DNA from: JBDHBD01 sp039586095
GTDB taxonomy: Bacteria > Gemmatimonadota > Gemmatimonadetes > Palauibacterales > Palauibacteraceae
Length of the DNA: 64,000 nucleotides
Assembly (NCBI GenBank): GCA_039586095.1
Contig: JBDHLB010000002.1
Location: forward strand, 1 to 64,000
Direction of reading: 5' to 3'
Below are positions 16,193-24,063 of this stretch, one piece after another. The stretch's first letter is position 1. Every line of letters starts with the position of its first letter. The position numbers and the translations under genes were made by a program. The notes beneath the pieces are model-generated. The model was not told where the DNA came from, ran no database searches, and worked only from the letters and a program-made list of their open reading frames with translations.

Positions 16193-18346
16193 TTAGGGGA
16201 CGAGCTCCTCCTGGGGCTCGTCGACACGCACGACCCACAGTCCGGAGTTCATGTCCGAAATGTACAGCAGGCCCTTGTACGGCTGTGGGCCCCAGGCCAT
16301 GGTCCGGTGGGGAGAGAAACCCGAGTCGTCCTCGGTCATGTACCAGCCGATCTCGCGGCCCTGGCGATAGAGGTCGCCTCGTAGCTCGCCCGACACGTCG
16401 ACGACCCGGACACCGCCCTGGTAGTAGGCGATATACATCTTTTCGTCCTCGACCCACAGGTTGTGCGTGCCGGCCTCCGGAACCTGATACCAGGCCACCT
16501 CCCTGGGCTGTTCGATATCGGTGACGTCGATGACGTGCACATAACCACGGGGCCCGTTCACGCACTCCTCGCACCCGAAGATCTCGTCACCCAGGAATAC
16601 GTAGTTCTTGTAGCGGATGGCGTGGTGCGTGTTGCCGTAGATCTCGCTGCCCACGTACGCCTTCGTGGGAATCGACGACACGAACTGCGGCTCGGTCGGA
16701 GTGCCACCCTTGATTCCCGCACCCACGTCCAGGATGACCAGACCGTCGTCCCAGTAGGACAGGTACGCCAGTCCGTCCTGGATCATCACGTCGTGCAGAT
16801 ACTTGTCCTCCTTGTCGATCTCCCAGCGACCCACCTGAGAGGGGTTGGCGGGATCGGAAATGTCGATGATGTGCATGGCCAGCGTGCCGTCATGGATCGC
16901 GTACACGTAGTCGCCCTCGATCCACGTGTTGTGCACGCCACCGGTGAGCGTCTCCGTATACTCCGACAGGATCGTCGGGTGGGCCGGGTCCTGAAGGTCG
17001 AGGATCACGAGCCCGTTGCGTCGATTCGAGGCACCCTCACGCGTGATTACGGCAAGCGTCGCTTCGCGGTTCACCTTCACGTCATTGACCACCCGCGCAT
17101 CGACCACGACGGAGTCGGTGATCACCGGGTTCGAGGGATCGGTGACGTCCCAGGCGAACATCACGTTGCCGCCTGCGCCTCCCGCGTGTGTGCCCGTATA
17201 GGCGTAATCCCGGCCGTCCAGGCCCTCGAAGACCCACAGGTCCGAGGTGTTATGGTCCTCCGGCACGACTCCGTGCGCGATCAGCTCGACCGAACGCCGT
17301 CCCGGACGCCGCTGGACGGCCACCTGCGCCGTCGCCGAGCGACCGCCGACCGTCGCCGTAACCAGGTACTCACCCGGGAAGCTGGCCACGAACGTGCCGG
17401 CCCCGTCGACGAAGTCCGTTTCGACGAGCTGACCCGACACACCCGCGGCGGTCCACTCGATCGGCACTTCGATCATGCGACCGCTCGCGTCGAGGGCCGT
17501 GGCGGTGAAATGCGTAACTTCGCCGGTGAGGAGCTGCGCCACGGTCGGCTCGATCGTCAGGCTCCGCACGGGGTTCCCCTGAACCTCCACTTCGAGCGCA
17601 GCCGTCACACCCTCGGACCGCGCCGTAAGCGTGGCCTGGCCCGTCTGTCCGGCCGTCAGATAGCCGAGATCGCTGACCCATGCGACGTCCGGATTCGAAG
17701 AAGCCCACTCGACCGACGCGTCGGGCCGCTCCCTGAGCGGAGAGTAGGCCCGTACGCCCAGGCGGTAGCGCGCCCCGGCGAAGATCGGCCTCTCGGGTCG
17801 CTCGATCTCGATGCGGGAGACAGGCAGCGGCGCGACGCGGATGTCCGCACGCGCAACGACGGTCTGCGGTGGGCCTCCCTCCGGACCCGGCTGGAGAACG
17901 AAGGCGAACAGGGTGGCATCGCCCGGTTCGACCGCCAGAACCTCGCCGGCGGCGGCTTCGTAGCTGGCGGCCGCGCCGCGCACGAGCTGTCGAACCTGCA
18001 CGCCGTCGACCGGCTGACCGTCGGCATCGCGAGCGATGGCCGCCACCGAGACGCGCTCGCCCACGTTGAGGCTCAGTGCCGAGGGCTCGATCGTGACTTC
18101 CCGCACACGCAGCACTGCCTGCTGTTCGAGCGTGAGCGCCCGTGACTCCTGTTCAGCCGTCGGCTGTGCGGCAGCGGCCGTGGTCTCTGTCGCCTGCTCT
18201 TCCTGCGCCTGCCCTTCCGCCTGCGGCTCCGGGGCACCCTGCGACGCGGTGGCTGTGGGAGTCGCAACCGGGGTCGCCCCCTGCCCTGTGGCACATCCGG
18301 TCAGCAGCAACAACGCCACGCCCAGCACTGAAATCCGTTCTCTCAT
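16193..18346 (-). CDS. LVIVD-repeat lipoprotein with Ig-like domains
   Basis: This is an exported protein of 717 aa with the lipobox LLTGC after a hydrophobic stretch. A Pro/Ala/Thr/Gln/Glu-rich linker (about residues 20-75) leads into at least two bacterial Ig-like (BIG_2-type) repeats (VTIEPSALSLNVGERVSV, SLTIEPTVAQLLTGEVTHF) and a third strand-rich block. The C-terminal half is a beta-propeller of LVIVD repeats (DLWVFEGL, GLVILDLQDPAHPTI, MHIIDISDPANPSQVG, GLVILDVGAGI, VHVIDVTDIEQP, GVRVVDVSGEL). A cysteine pair sits in FGCEEC. It is probably a surface or periplasmic binding or adhesion protein of unknown ligand. The start chosen gives the signal peptide; an upstream in-frame extension does not. 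Confidence 0.85.
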   Translation of the reverse strand: MRERISVLGVALLLLTGCATGQGATPVATPTATASQGAPEPQAEGQAQEEQATETTAAAAQPTAEQESRALTLEQQAVLRVREVTIEPSALSLNVGERVSVAAIARDADGQPVDGVQVRQLVRGAAASYEAAAGEVLAVEPGDATLFAFVLQPGPEGGPPQTVVARADIRVAPLPVSRIEIERPERPIFAGARYRLGVRAYSPLRERPDASVEWASSNPDVAWVSDLGYLTAGQTGQATLTARSEGVTAALEVEVQGNPVRSLTIEPTVAQLLTGEVTHFTATALDASGRMIEVPIEWTAAGVSGQLVETDFVDGAGTFVASFPGEYLVTATVGGRSATAQVAVQRRPGRRSVELIAHGVVPEDHNTSDLWVFEGLDGRDYAYTGTHAGGAGGNVMFAWDVTDPSNPVITDSVVVDARVVNDVKVNREATLAVITREGASNRRNGLVILDLQDPAHPTILSEYTETLTGGVHNTWIEGDYVYAIHDGTLAMHIIDISDPANPSQVGRWEIDKEDKYLHDVMIQDGLAYLSYWDDGLVILDVGAGIKGGTPTEPQFVSSIPTKAYVGSEIYGNTHHAIRYKNYVFLGDEIFGCEECVNGPRGYVHVIDVTDIEQPREVAWYQVPEAGTHNLWVEDEKMYIAYYQGGVRVVDVSGELRGDLYRQGREIGWYMTEDDSGFSPHRTMAWGPQPYKGLLYISDMNSGLWVVRVDEPQEELVP

Positions 18347-18472
18347 TGGCCTTCTCGAGTCTGTGTCGCGTTGCCGGCGATGAAGATCGGTCGGATTACG
18401 CGCGCGTCTATCCGCCGGCCCACTCCGAACGGGCACGGCGTGGATCCCACAGATACACCCGCTGGCGTCGAG

Positions 18473-19951
18473 TCAGGTTCCGGACGAGCTGGAGGTCGAG
18501 CTCTCTGCCGAGCCCGCCGCCTGGCGGGAGAGCCACCGGTTCAGAAGCAGAAATGCGGTCACCGCGATCGCCCATTGGACCAGCACCGTGCCCACGTTGA
18601 AAGTGGAGAACGGGGTAAAGGTGGCGGCGAGATCTTCCACGTCGACCGCCTGCCAGAGCCACCACACCATGAGCACGATCGCCTCGACCCCCACAAGCAC
18701 GATCGCAATGTTCCACCAGCGCCCGACTCGAAGATCCGAGCCGTCGGAGTTGACCAGGCTGCGGCGGTAGCGGTCGATCCCGTGTCGGAACACCAGCACG
18801 GCGAAGAAGAACCCCGACAGCATGAGCCCTACGCCCCACACCCAGTCCTGGTTACGGAACACGTCGATCCACAGCGCCGATGGCAAGCCCAGCAGGAACC
18901 CGAACGATCCCACCGTCACGATGGCCCGGCGGCGCGTGAAGCCCCCGTCGATCAGCACACGCGACGCCAGCTCGATCATCGCGATCAGGCTGCTCCAGGC
19001 GGCGAAGGCGAGTGCCAGGAAGAAGAGGACCATGAAGAAGGGCCCGCCCGGCATGCGGCCGAATAGCTGCGGCACCCAGATGAACGTGAGCCCCTCGTTG
19101 CCGGCCCCGACGATCGTGTCGGCCGCGTCCGGCATGATCGCGAAGACCGTGCACAGCACCATGATCCCGGCCAGCAGCGACACGGAGTTGTTGCCGAAGC
19201 CGAGCAGGAACCCGTTCAGCGTGGTGTCCTCTCGTCGACGGAGATACACGGCGTAGGCGAGGATCAGACCCCAACCCGCGCCTGTGTCCCAGGCGTTCTG
19301 TGTGAGGGCCTCCAGCCACACACGGGCCGAGATCAGGTCGCCCCAGTCGGGCGTGAACAGAAACGCCAGTCCCGCGGAGGCGCCGGGCAGGGTGAGGGCA
19401 CGGATCGCCAGCGCGATCACGAGGAGAAACAGGCTGGGGATGAGAAAGCGCGCCGCGGTTTCGATGCCGCGCACGCCGCGAACCACCACGATGACACCGA
19501 GGAGCATGGCGATGGCGTGCGTCCCCACCGCCCAGGCCGAGCCCACGTATCCCTCCCAGAACGCGTTGGCCGCTTCGACGGACGTCATCGGTACGGAGCG
19601 CGTAAGCGATCCGACGAGGTACCGAATCGTCCACCCCATCACGACGGAGTAGTAGAACATGATCGCCGTCGCGACGAAGGCCACCCAGGCCCCCATCCAC
19701 GCGAACTTCTCCCCGGCCAGGCGCGTGAAGGCCCCGATTGGTCCCGAACGGGTTCCCTTCCCGGCCCCGAACTCGACCAGAATGAGCGGAATCGACCACA
19801 GGAGCAGGAAGACAACCCACGCGACCAGAAAGGACCCTCCGCCGTTGGAGGCGGCGACGCGAGGAAATCGCCAGATGTTGCCGGTCCCGACAGCCATACC
19901 GAGCATGGCCAGCATGGTCGAGGCGCGCGACGAAAAGACGCGTTGCGTCAC
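18473..19951 (-). CDS. Sodium-dependent neurotransmitter-symporter (NSS) family transporter
   Basis: This polytopic transporter of 492 aa has the NSS opening VFSSRASTMLAMLGMAVGTGNIWRFPRVA, with the unwound TM1 GNIWRFP motif, then GGGSFLVAWVVFLLL (TM2) and about ten further membrane helices. It would couple sodium to uptake of an amino acid or related solute. The GTG at 19951 is the start that begins at the conserved N-terminus, and it overlaps the stop of the upstream hydrolase gene (GTGA), so the two are coupled. No MetS-type small subunit is seen next to it, although a MetS-like ORF occurs at 37769. Confidence 0.88.
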   Translation of the reverse strand: MTQRVFSSRASTMLAMLGMAVGTGNIWRFPRVAASNGGGSFLVAWVVFLLLWSIPLILVEFGAGKGTRSGPIGAFTRLAGEKFAWMGAWVAFVATAIMFYYSVVMGWTIRYLVGSLTRSVPMTSVEAANAFWEGYVGSAWAVGTHAIAMLLGVIVVVRGVRGIETAARFLIPSLFLLVIALAIRALTLPGASAGLAFLFTPDWGDLISARVWLEALTQNAWDTGAGWGLILAYAVYLRRREDTTLNGFLLGFGNNSVSLLAGIMVLCTVFAIMPDAADTIVGAGNEGLTFIWVPQLFGRMPGGPFFMVLFFLALAFAAWSSLIAMIELASRVLIDGGFTRRRAIVTVGSFGFLLGLPSALWIDVFRNQDWVWGVGLMLSGFFFAVLVFRHGIDRYRRSLVNSDGSDLRVGRWWNIAIVLVGVEAIVLMVWWLWQAVDVEDLAATFTPFSTFNVGTVLVQWAIAVTAFLLLNRWLSRQAAGSAESSTSSSSGT

Positions 19952-20910
19952 CCGTGTCCCTCCCGCACGGACTCCAGCTCGGACATCCAGTTCCGCAGTA
20001 TGCGGTTGTAGGCGCCGGGCATCGAGATGTGGCAACAGTGACCCGTTCCGGGAATCGTCACGTAGCGGGCTCCCGGGATCGCGCCGGCGATCTCCAGCGC
20101 CCACTCCGTCGGACAGTACGTGTCCTCAGGCCCCTTGATCACCAGGGTCGGAGTCGCGACGGATCGAAGACCGAGGCGGAGGTCCATCCCCTTGAGAAGG
20201 GACACCCGCCGACTCGACACGTGAGCCCGCACCGTGCGTGGCCCGGTCCACAGCGCGTAATCGACCAGGTTCTGACGGCCGGGGGAGTCGTCGTAGATCC
20301 ATACGGCGTACCGGCACCACAGCCGTGCCAGCGTGCGGGCGATCGGAGTGGGCAGATAGCGCGTGGACCACATCGCCAGTGGGACCATGGCGACGGCGTT
20401 GAAACCGACGTGGTCGTACGTAACGCGGGCCACGGGGTTGCAGAGAACCAGTCCCCGCAGAAGCTCCGGGAACCGGACCGCAAAGCGCATCGCGATCGCG
20501 CTTCCGAGGCTCTGGCCGACGAGGACCACAGGACCCGTCTCCAGCCCGTCGATCATCTCCACCAGATCCGAGACGAAGCGGTCGAAGGCATCCGTCTTCC
20601 CGATCCGGGTCCGGAGGTCGGCCGCAACCACCCGGTGCCGTTCTGCGAACGAGGGGAGTTGGTAGCGCCAGGTCTCCCTGATGCCGTCCGCGCCTGCGAC
20701 CCACAGAATCGTCGTTCCGCTTCCAGCATCGATGAAGCCCACCTCCTCACCGTCGGAGAAACGAAAGGTGCCTCCTGGAAGCGGCACTCCGTCGGTATCT
20801 CGGACGGGCTCCGGGTGCAGACGGTCGTTTCTCGTCCGGATGGTCCGGGCGTACGCGGCGGCGGCGAGTCCGGCCAGGACCGTCTTGCCGGTCCGGTTCA
20901 ACAGGGTCAT
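19948..20910 (-). CDS. Alpha/beta hydrolase
   Basis: This 320-aa hydrolase carries the nucleophile elbow GQSLGS, an acid in KGPEDTYCP and a histidine in PGTGHCCH, the order expected of a Ser-Asp/Glu-His triad. The N-terminus has a short hydrophobic stretch (VLAGLAAAAYA) that could be a signal or anchor. It is the first gene of a unit with the NSS transporter, whose start lies within its stop codon. A shared role (for example releasing or modifying the transported compound) is inference from coupling only. Confidence 0.83.
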   Translation of the reverse strand: MTLLNRTGKTVLAGLAAAAYARTIRTRNDRLHPEPVRDTDGVPLPGGTFRFSDGEEVGFIDAGSGTTILWVAGADGIRETWRYQLPSFAERHRVVAADLRTRIGKTDAFDRFVSDLVEMIDGLETGPVVLVGQSLGSAIAMRFAVRFPELLRGLVLCNPVARVTYDHVGFNAVAMVPLAMWSTRYLPTPIARTLARLWCRYAVWIYDDSPGRQNLVDYALWTGPRTVRAHVSSRRVSLLKGMDLRLGLRSVATPTLVIKGPEDTYCPTEWALEIAGAIPGARYVTIPGTGHCCHISMPGAYNRILRNWMSELESVREGHG

Positions 20911-20920
20911 GGCCGTCGAC

Positions 20921-22411
20921 CTACGAGAACCATTCTCCGATTTCCGCAGCGAGGGGACGCGCGCTCAACTTCTCCTGACCCAGCTGCACCGCGAGCTCGC
21001 CTGCGTCGTCGCGCTGACCGGCCGAGAAGAGCTCGCCCAAAAAGGGTCCGGCTGCCGGATTGCGATACCAGTCCGCGTCGTATCGATCCCGGAGGGATTC
21101 CTGCAGAATCGCCTGAAGCATCCATGCCCGGAGCTTACGCGCTACCCAGAAGCCTCGCGCCAAATCCATCAGATAGGTGCGCGGGTCGAATCGGACACCG
21201 GTAGCCCCCGACAGGATCTCGGCGAACCTCCCGCCCATCTGCCCGGGCAGCTCGGCGCGGTAGAGCTCGAGCTGGTAAATGAGGCGAGCGGCGAGAAGCC
21301 TCAGGCGATACAGCTCCAGGAAAGCGACCAGTCGTAGATAGTCCTCCAGCTCCCTGGCCGCGAGGCCCACGGTTCTCTCGACCCACTGGCGCTCGAGAGT
21401 GAGCAGCTCGAACAAGAGGGCATACGTTTCGGTCACCGCGCTGTCGCCCAGGGCACGGTACTCGAAGGGGATCGACTCGCGGGTGTATGCCATGTGGAGC
21501 GCGTGTCCCAGCTCGTGCATCAGTGCGGCGCAGTCGGGCCAGCCCCCGGTCGGAGCCACTACGAGAACGACGTTGCGCGGCACCTGGATGGGGGCGCAGA
21601 ACGATCGGATGGCTTTACCGGGCCGTCGTTCCACGTCCAGCTTCACGCGGCCGTCGGCCGTAAGCGGCAGACCGAGCTCGCCCAGGTCCTTGCGTACGAC
21701 GTCGAGCGTCGATTCCAGCTCGAAGTAGTCGTCCAGCCAGCGCATTCTTCGCAGCCAGCGGATGTCCGAGCGGGTTGCCGCCTCCGGATCGACCTCCAGC
21801 CGGCCGAGATGGTAGGCGAGCTGATCACGATACAGATCCTCGGTAGCGGCTAGAACTCGGATCGCCTCGCGCTCCATGGCGCGAAGATTGACTCGCGTCA
21901 AACGCTCCCACGCCTCCACGTACCCGCCGAGTCCGAGCTCGGCCACCGCCTCCCGCTCCCGGTGCAGGGTGTCGACCTGCAGCGGGACGGCTTCCTCCAG
22001 CCAAGCGGTCCGTCGCAGCTCCAGGTGCTCGCGGGTCGCACGGTCCGGCTCGTTCTCGATCGCGAAGGTGACGGACCGCAGTGGGATCTCCTTCTCGTTG
22101 ATCGACACCGCGGTGGTCGATTCCCACGCACGGTACTGATCATCCAAGGGGGACAGACGCGCCTCGACCCGCTGCATGGCGACCCATGAGAACAGAGAAC
22201 GCAGGCGATCCTCTTCGTCGTCCTCGGCTTGCGCGAGTTTTCGCTGGATCGCCGGCAGCACGTCGTCACCGACCAGCAACGCGTGAGATTCGTAGACGGC
22301 CTGGAAGTCCGGTCTCGTCTTCAACCCGGCCTTCCATTGGTAGCGCTCGTTTTCGATCGAGCTCTTCAGCCGCTCCGCTCGATCCCGGATCTCCTGAACA
22401 CCGAGCCCCAT
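20921..22411 (-). CDS. M3-like oligopeptidase
   Basis: This cytosolic gluzincin is 496 aa and has no signal peptide. The zinc motif HELGHALH (His299, Glu300, His303) and a downstream Glu328 in DSAVTETYALLFE match the M3 oligopeptidase arrangement. The N-terminal half is helical and charged. The C-terminal half contains the helices expected around the active-site channel. It is shorter than PepF/Dcp proteins (600-700 aa), so I place it only in the M3 superfamily. It is 10 nt downstream of the alpha/beta hydrolase gene's start and 6 nt after glyS, so it belongs to the same block. Confidence 0.8.
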   Translation of the reverse strand: MGLGVQEIRDRAERLKSSIENERYQWKAGLKTRPDFQAVYESHALLVGDDVLPAIQRKLAQAEDDEEDRLRSLFSWVAMQRVEARLSPLDDQYRAWESTTAVSINEKEIPLRSVTFAIENEPDRATREHLELRRTAWLEEAVPLQVDTLHREREAVAELGLGGYVEAWERLTRVNLRAMEREAIRVLAATEDLYRDQLAYHLGRLEVDPEAATRSDIRWLRRMRWLDDYFELESTLDVVRKDLGELGLPLTADGRVKLDVERRPGKAIRSFCAPIQVPRNVVLVVAPTGGWPDCAALMHELGHALHMAYTRESIPFEYRALGDSAVTETYALLFELLTLERQWVERTVGLAARELEDYLRLVAFLELYRLRLLAARLIYQLELYRAELPGQMGGRFAEILSGATGVRFDPRTYLMDLARGFWVARKLRAWMLQAILQESLRDRYDADWYRNPAAGPFLGELFSAGQRDDAGELAVQLGQEKLSARPLAAEIGEWFS

Positions 22412-22417
22412 CTCGAC

Positions 22418-23821
22418 TCAGGCCCGTTCCGAACCGGTCGTCGAGCCCGAGCCGTCGATCGCGTCCTGCAGGTAGGCCGTCAGCCCGCCGATCGAGACGC
22501 GTACCTGGGCGAGTGTGTCCCGATCCCTCACGGTGACGGTCTCGTCCTCCAGAGTCTGGCCGTCCACGGTCACGCAGAAGGGCGTGCCGGCCTCGTCCTG
22601 ACGCCGGTATCGGCGACCGATCGAGCCGGCCGCGTCGTAGAACACGGTGAGTGTGCGGCGCAGCTCGTCAGCAACGCGGGTGGCCACCTCTGGCATGCCG
22701 TCCTTCTTGACCAGCGGAAATACAGCCACCTTTGTGGGGGCCAGTCTCGGGCTCAGCCGCAGCAGCACCCGCTGCTCACCGCCGACTTCCTCTTCATGGT
22801 AGGCATCCGCCAACACGACGAGCAGGGTGCGGGTGAGGCCTGCCGACGTCTCGATCACACACGGGGTGTACCGCTCGCCCGACTGTGTCTCGAAATACTC
22901 GAGCTTCTTGCCCGAGTGTTCCTGGTGTCGTGAGAGATCGAAGTCGGTTCGGTTGTGAATCCCCTCGAACTCCTGCCAGCCGAAGGGGAAGCGATACTCG
23001 ATGTCGAACGCCTTTTTCGCGTAGTGGGCGAGTTCATCGGGACCGTGTTCGTGGAATCGGAGAAGCTCGCCGCGGATGCCGAGCGACTTCACCCACTCCA
23101 TGCGGCGTTCCATCCAGTAGTCGAACCACTCTTCGTCCGTATCCGGCTTCACGAAGTACTGCATCTCCATCTGCTCGAACTCGCGCGTTCGAAAGACGAA
23201 GTTGCCTGGAGTGATTTCGTTGCGGAACGCCTTCCCGATCTGTGCGATTCCAAACGGGATCTTCTGGCGAGAGCTTTCCAGGACGTTCTTGAAGTTCACG
23301 TAGATTCCCTGCGCCGTCTCCGGACGCAGGTAAACGACGGCGGCGTCCTCCTCCACCGGCCCCATGTACGTCTTGAGCATCAGATTGAATTGGCGGGCGT
23401 CGGTGAACTCGCCGGTCGTTCCGCAGACCGGGCATTGCTGGTCGTCGGGACGCCCGGCGGCGATCTCCTCCAGCTCGTCGGCCCGGAAGCGCCTGTGACA
23501 GTTGCGGCACTCCACGAGCGGGTCGGAGAACCCTTCGACGTGTCCGCTCGCCACCCAGACATCCGGGTGCATGAGGATACCCGCGTCGACGCCCTCGATG
23601 TCGTCCCGACGGTGGACCATGGCCTTCCACCAGGCCGAGGCGATGTTGTTCTTCAGCTCCACGCCGAGCGGTCCATAGTCGTACACGGACCCCACCCCAC
23701 CGTAGATCTCGGAGGATTGGAAGATGAATCCGCGGCGCTTGCACAGCGACACGAGCTTGTCCATCAGATCGGGCGGGTGGAACGACTTCTCCTGCTGCTC
23801 CGCGGGCGCTTCGGGACTCAT
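22418..23821 (-). CDS. glyS: Glycyl-tRNA synthetase, alpha2 type
   Basis: This enzyme charges tRNA-Gly. It is the single-chain dimeric (eukaryotic-type) form, not the alpha2-beta2 GlyQS form. The class II signature FEQMEMQYFV and the motif-3 region (SAGLTRTLLVV) are present, as is a zinc ribbon with Cys105, Cys108, Cys130 and Cys133. The C-terminal anticodon-binding domain (LAPTKVAVFPLVKKDG onward) is intact. The ATG at 23821 begins MSPEAPAEQQ; longer in-frame sequence upstream translates low-complexity repeat DNA and is unlikely. Length (467 aa) is normal. Confidence 0.93.
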   Translation of the reverse strand: MSPEAPAEQQEKSFHPPDLMDKLVSLCKRRGFIFQSSEIYGGVGSVYDYGPLGVELKNNIASAWWKAMVHRRDDIEGVDAGILMHPDVWVASGHVEGFSDPLVECRNCHRRFRADELEEIAAGRPDDQQCPVCGTTGEFTDARQFNLMLKTYMGPVEEDAAVVYLRPETAQGIYVNFKNVLESSRQKIPFGIAQIGKAFRNEITPGNFVFRTREFEQMEMQYFVKPDTDEEWFDYWMERRMEWVKSLGIRGELLRFHEHGPDELAHYAKKAFDIEYRFPFGWQEFEGIHNRTDFDLSRHQEHSGKKLEYFETQSGERYTPCVIETSAGLTRTLLVVLADAYHEEEVGGEQRVLLRLSPRLAPTKVAVFPLVKKDGMPEVATRVADELRRTLTVFYDAAGSIGRRYRRQDEAGTPFCVTVDGQTLEDETVTVRDRDTLAQVRVSIGGLTAYLQDAIDGSGSTTGSERA

Positions 23822-23994
23822 GAATCGGTGACTCTCTTCAAGGGGATGCAATTGCGCCGGAAGCCTCCCGGGCCCCGGCGCACCAGACCGCGTAGCATAG
23901 CTTGAATCCGAGACGAGCGGCAAGAAAGCGTCACCACGGAAGGACCTCGGAGGAGAGCTGCCCGTCTTGACGCTTGCGCTTCGGTAGATCGAGC

Positions 23995-24035
23995 TTGCGG
24001 CGTGACGAAAGATGGAGGTTGTGGCGTGACGAAAG
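23995..24035. repeat. 24-bp direct repeat between divergent glyS and the fusion gene
   Basis: The 242-nt gap between the divergent starts (23821 and 24064) holds two near-identical copies of TTGYGGCGTGACGAAAG, at 23995-24011 and 24019-24035, spaced at a 24-bp period, with one difference. The rest of the gap shows no clear promoter that I can support. The repeat is close to the plus-strand start and may be a regulator site or simple duplication. Confidence 0.75.
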
Positions 24036-24063
24036 CGGAAAGTCATTGAGAGCGGGCCCGGCC

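Noticed and set aside
16463..18145. Long open frame on the plus strand opposite the LVIVD gene (560 codons)
   Set aside because: Arg/His/Val-rich with no recognisable motif; it is the high-GC antisense shadow of a gene with a clear signal peptide and repeats.
23822..24063. T-box or other tRNA-sensing leader before glyS
   Set aside because: No T-box sequence or specifier loop is visible, and the phylum is not known for T-boxes.
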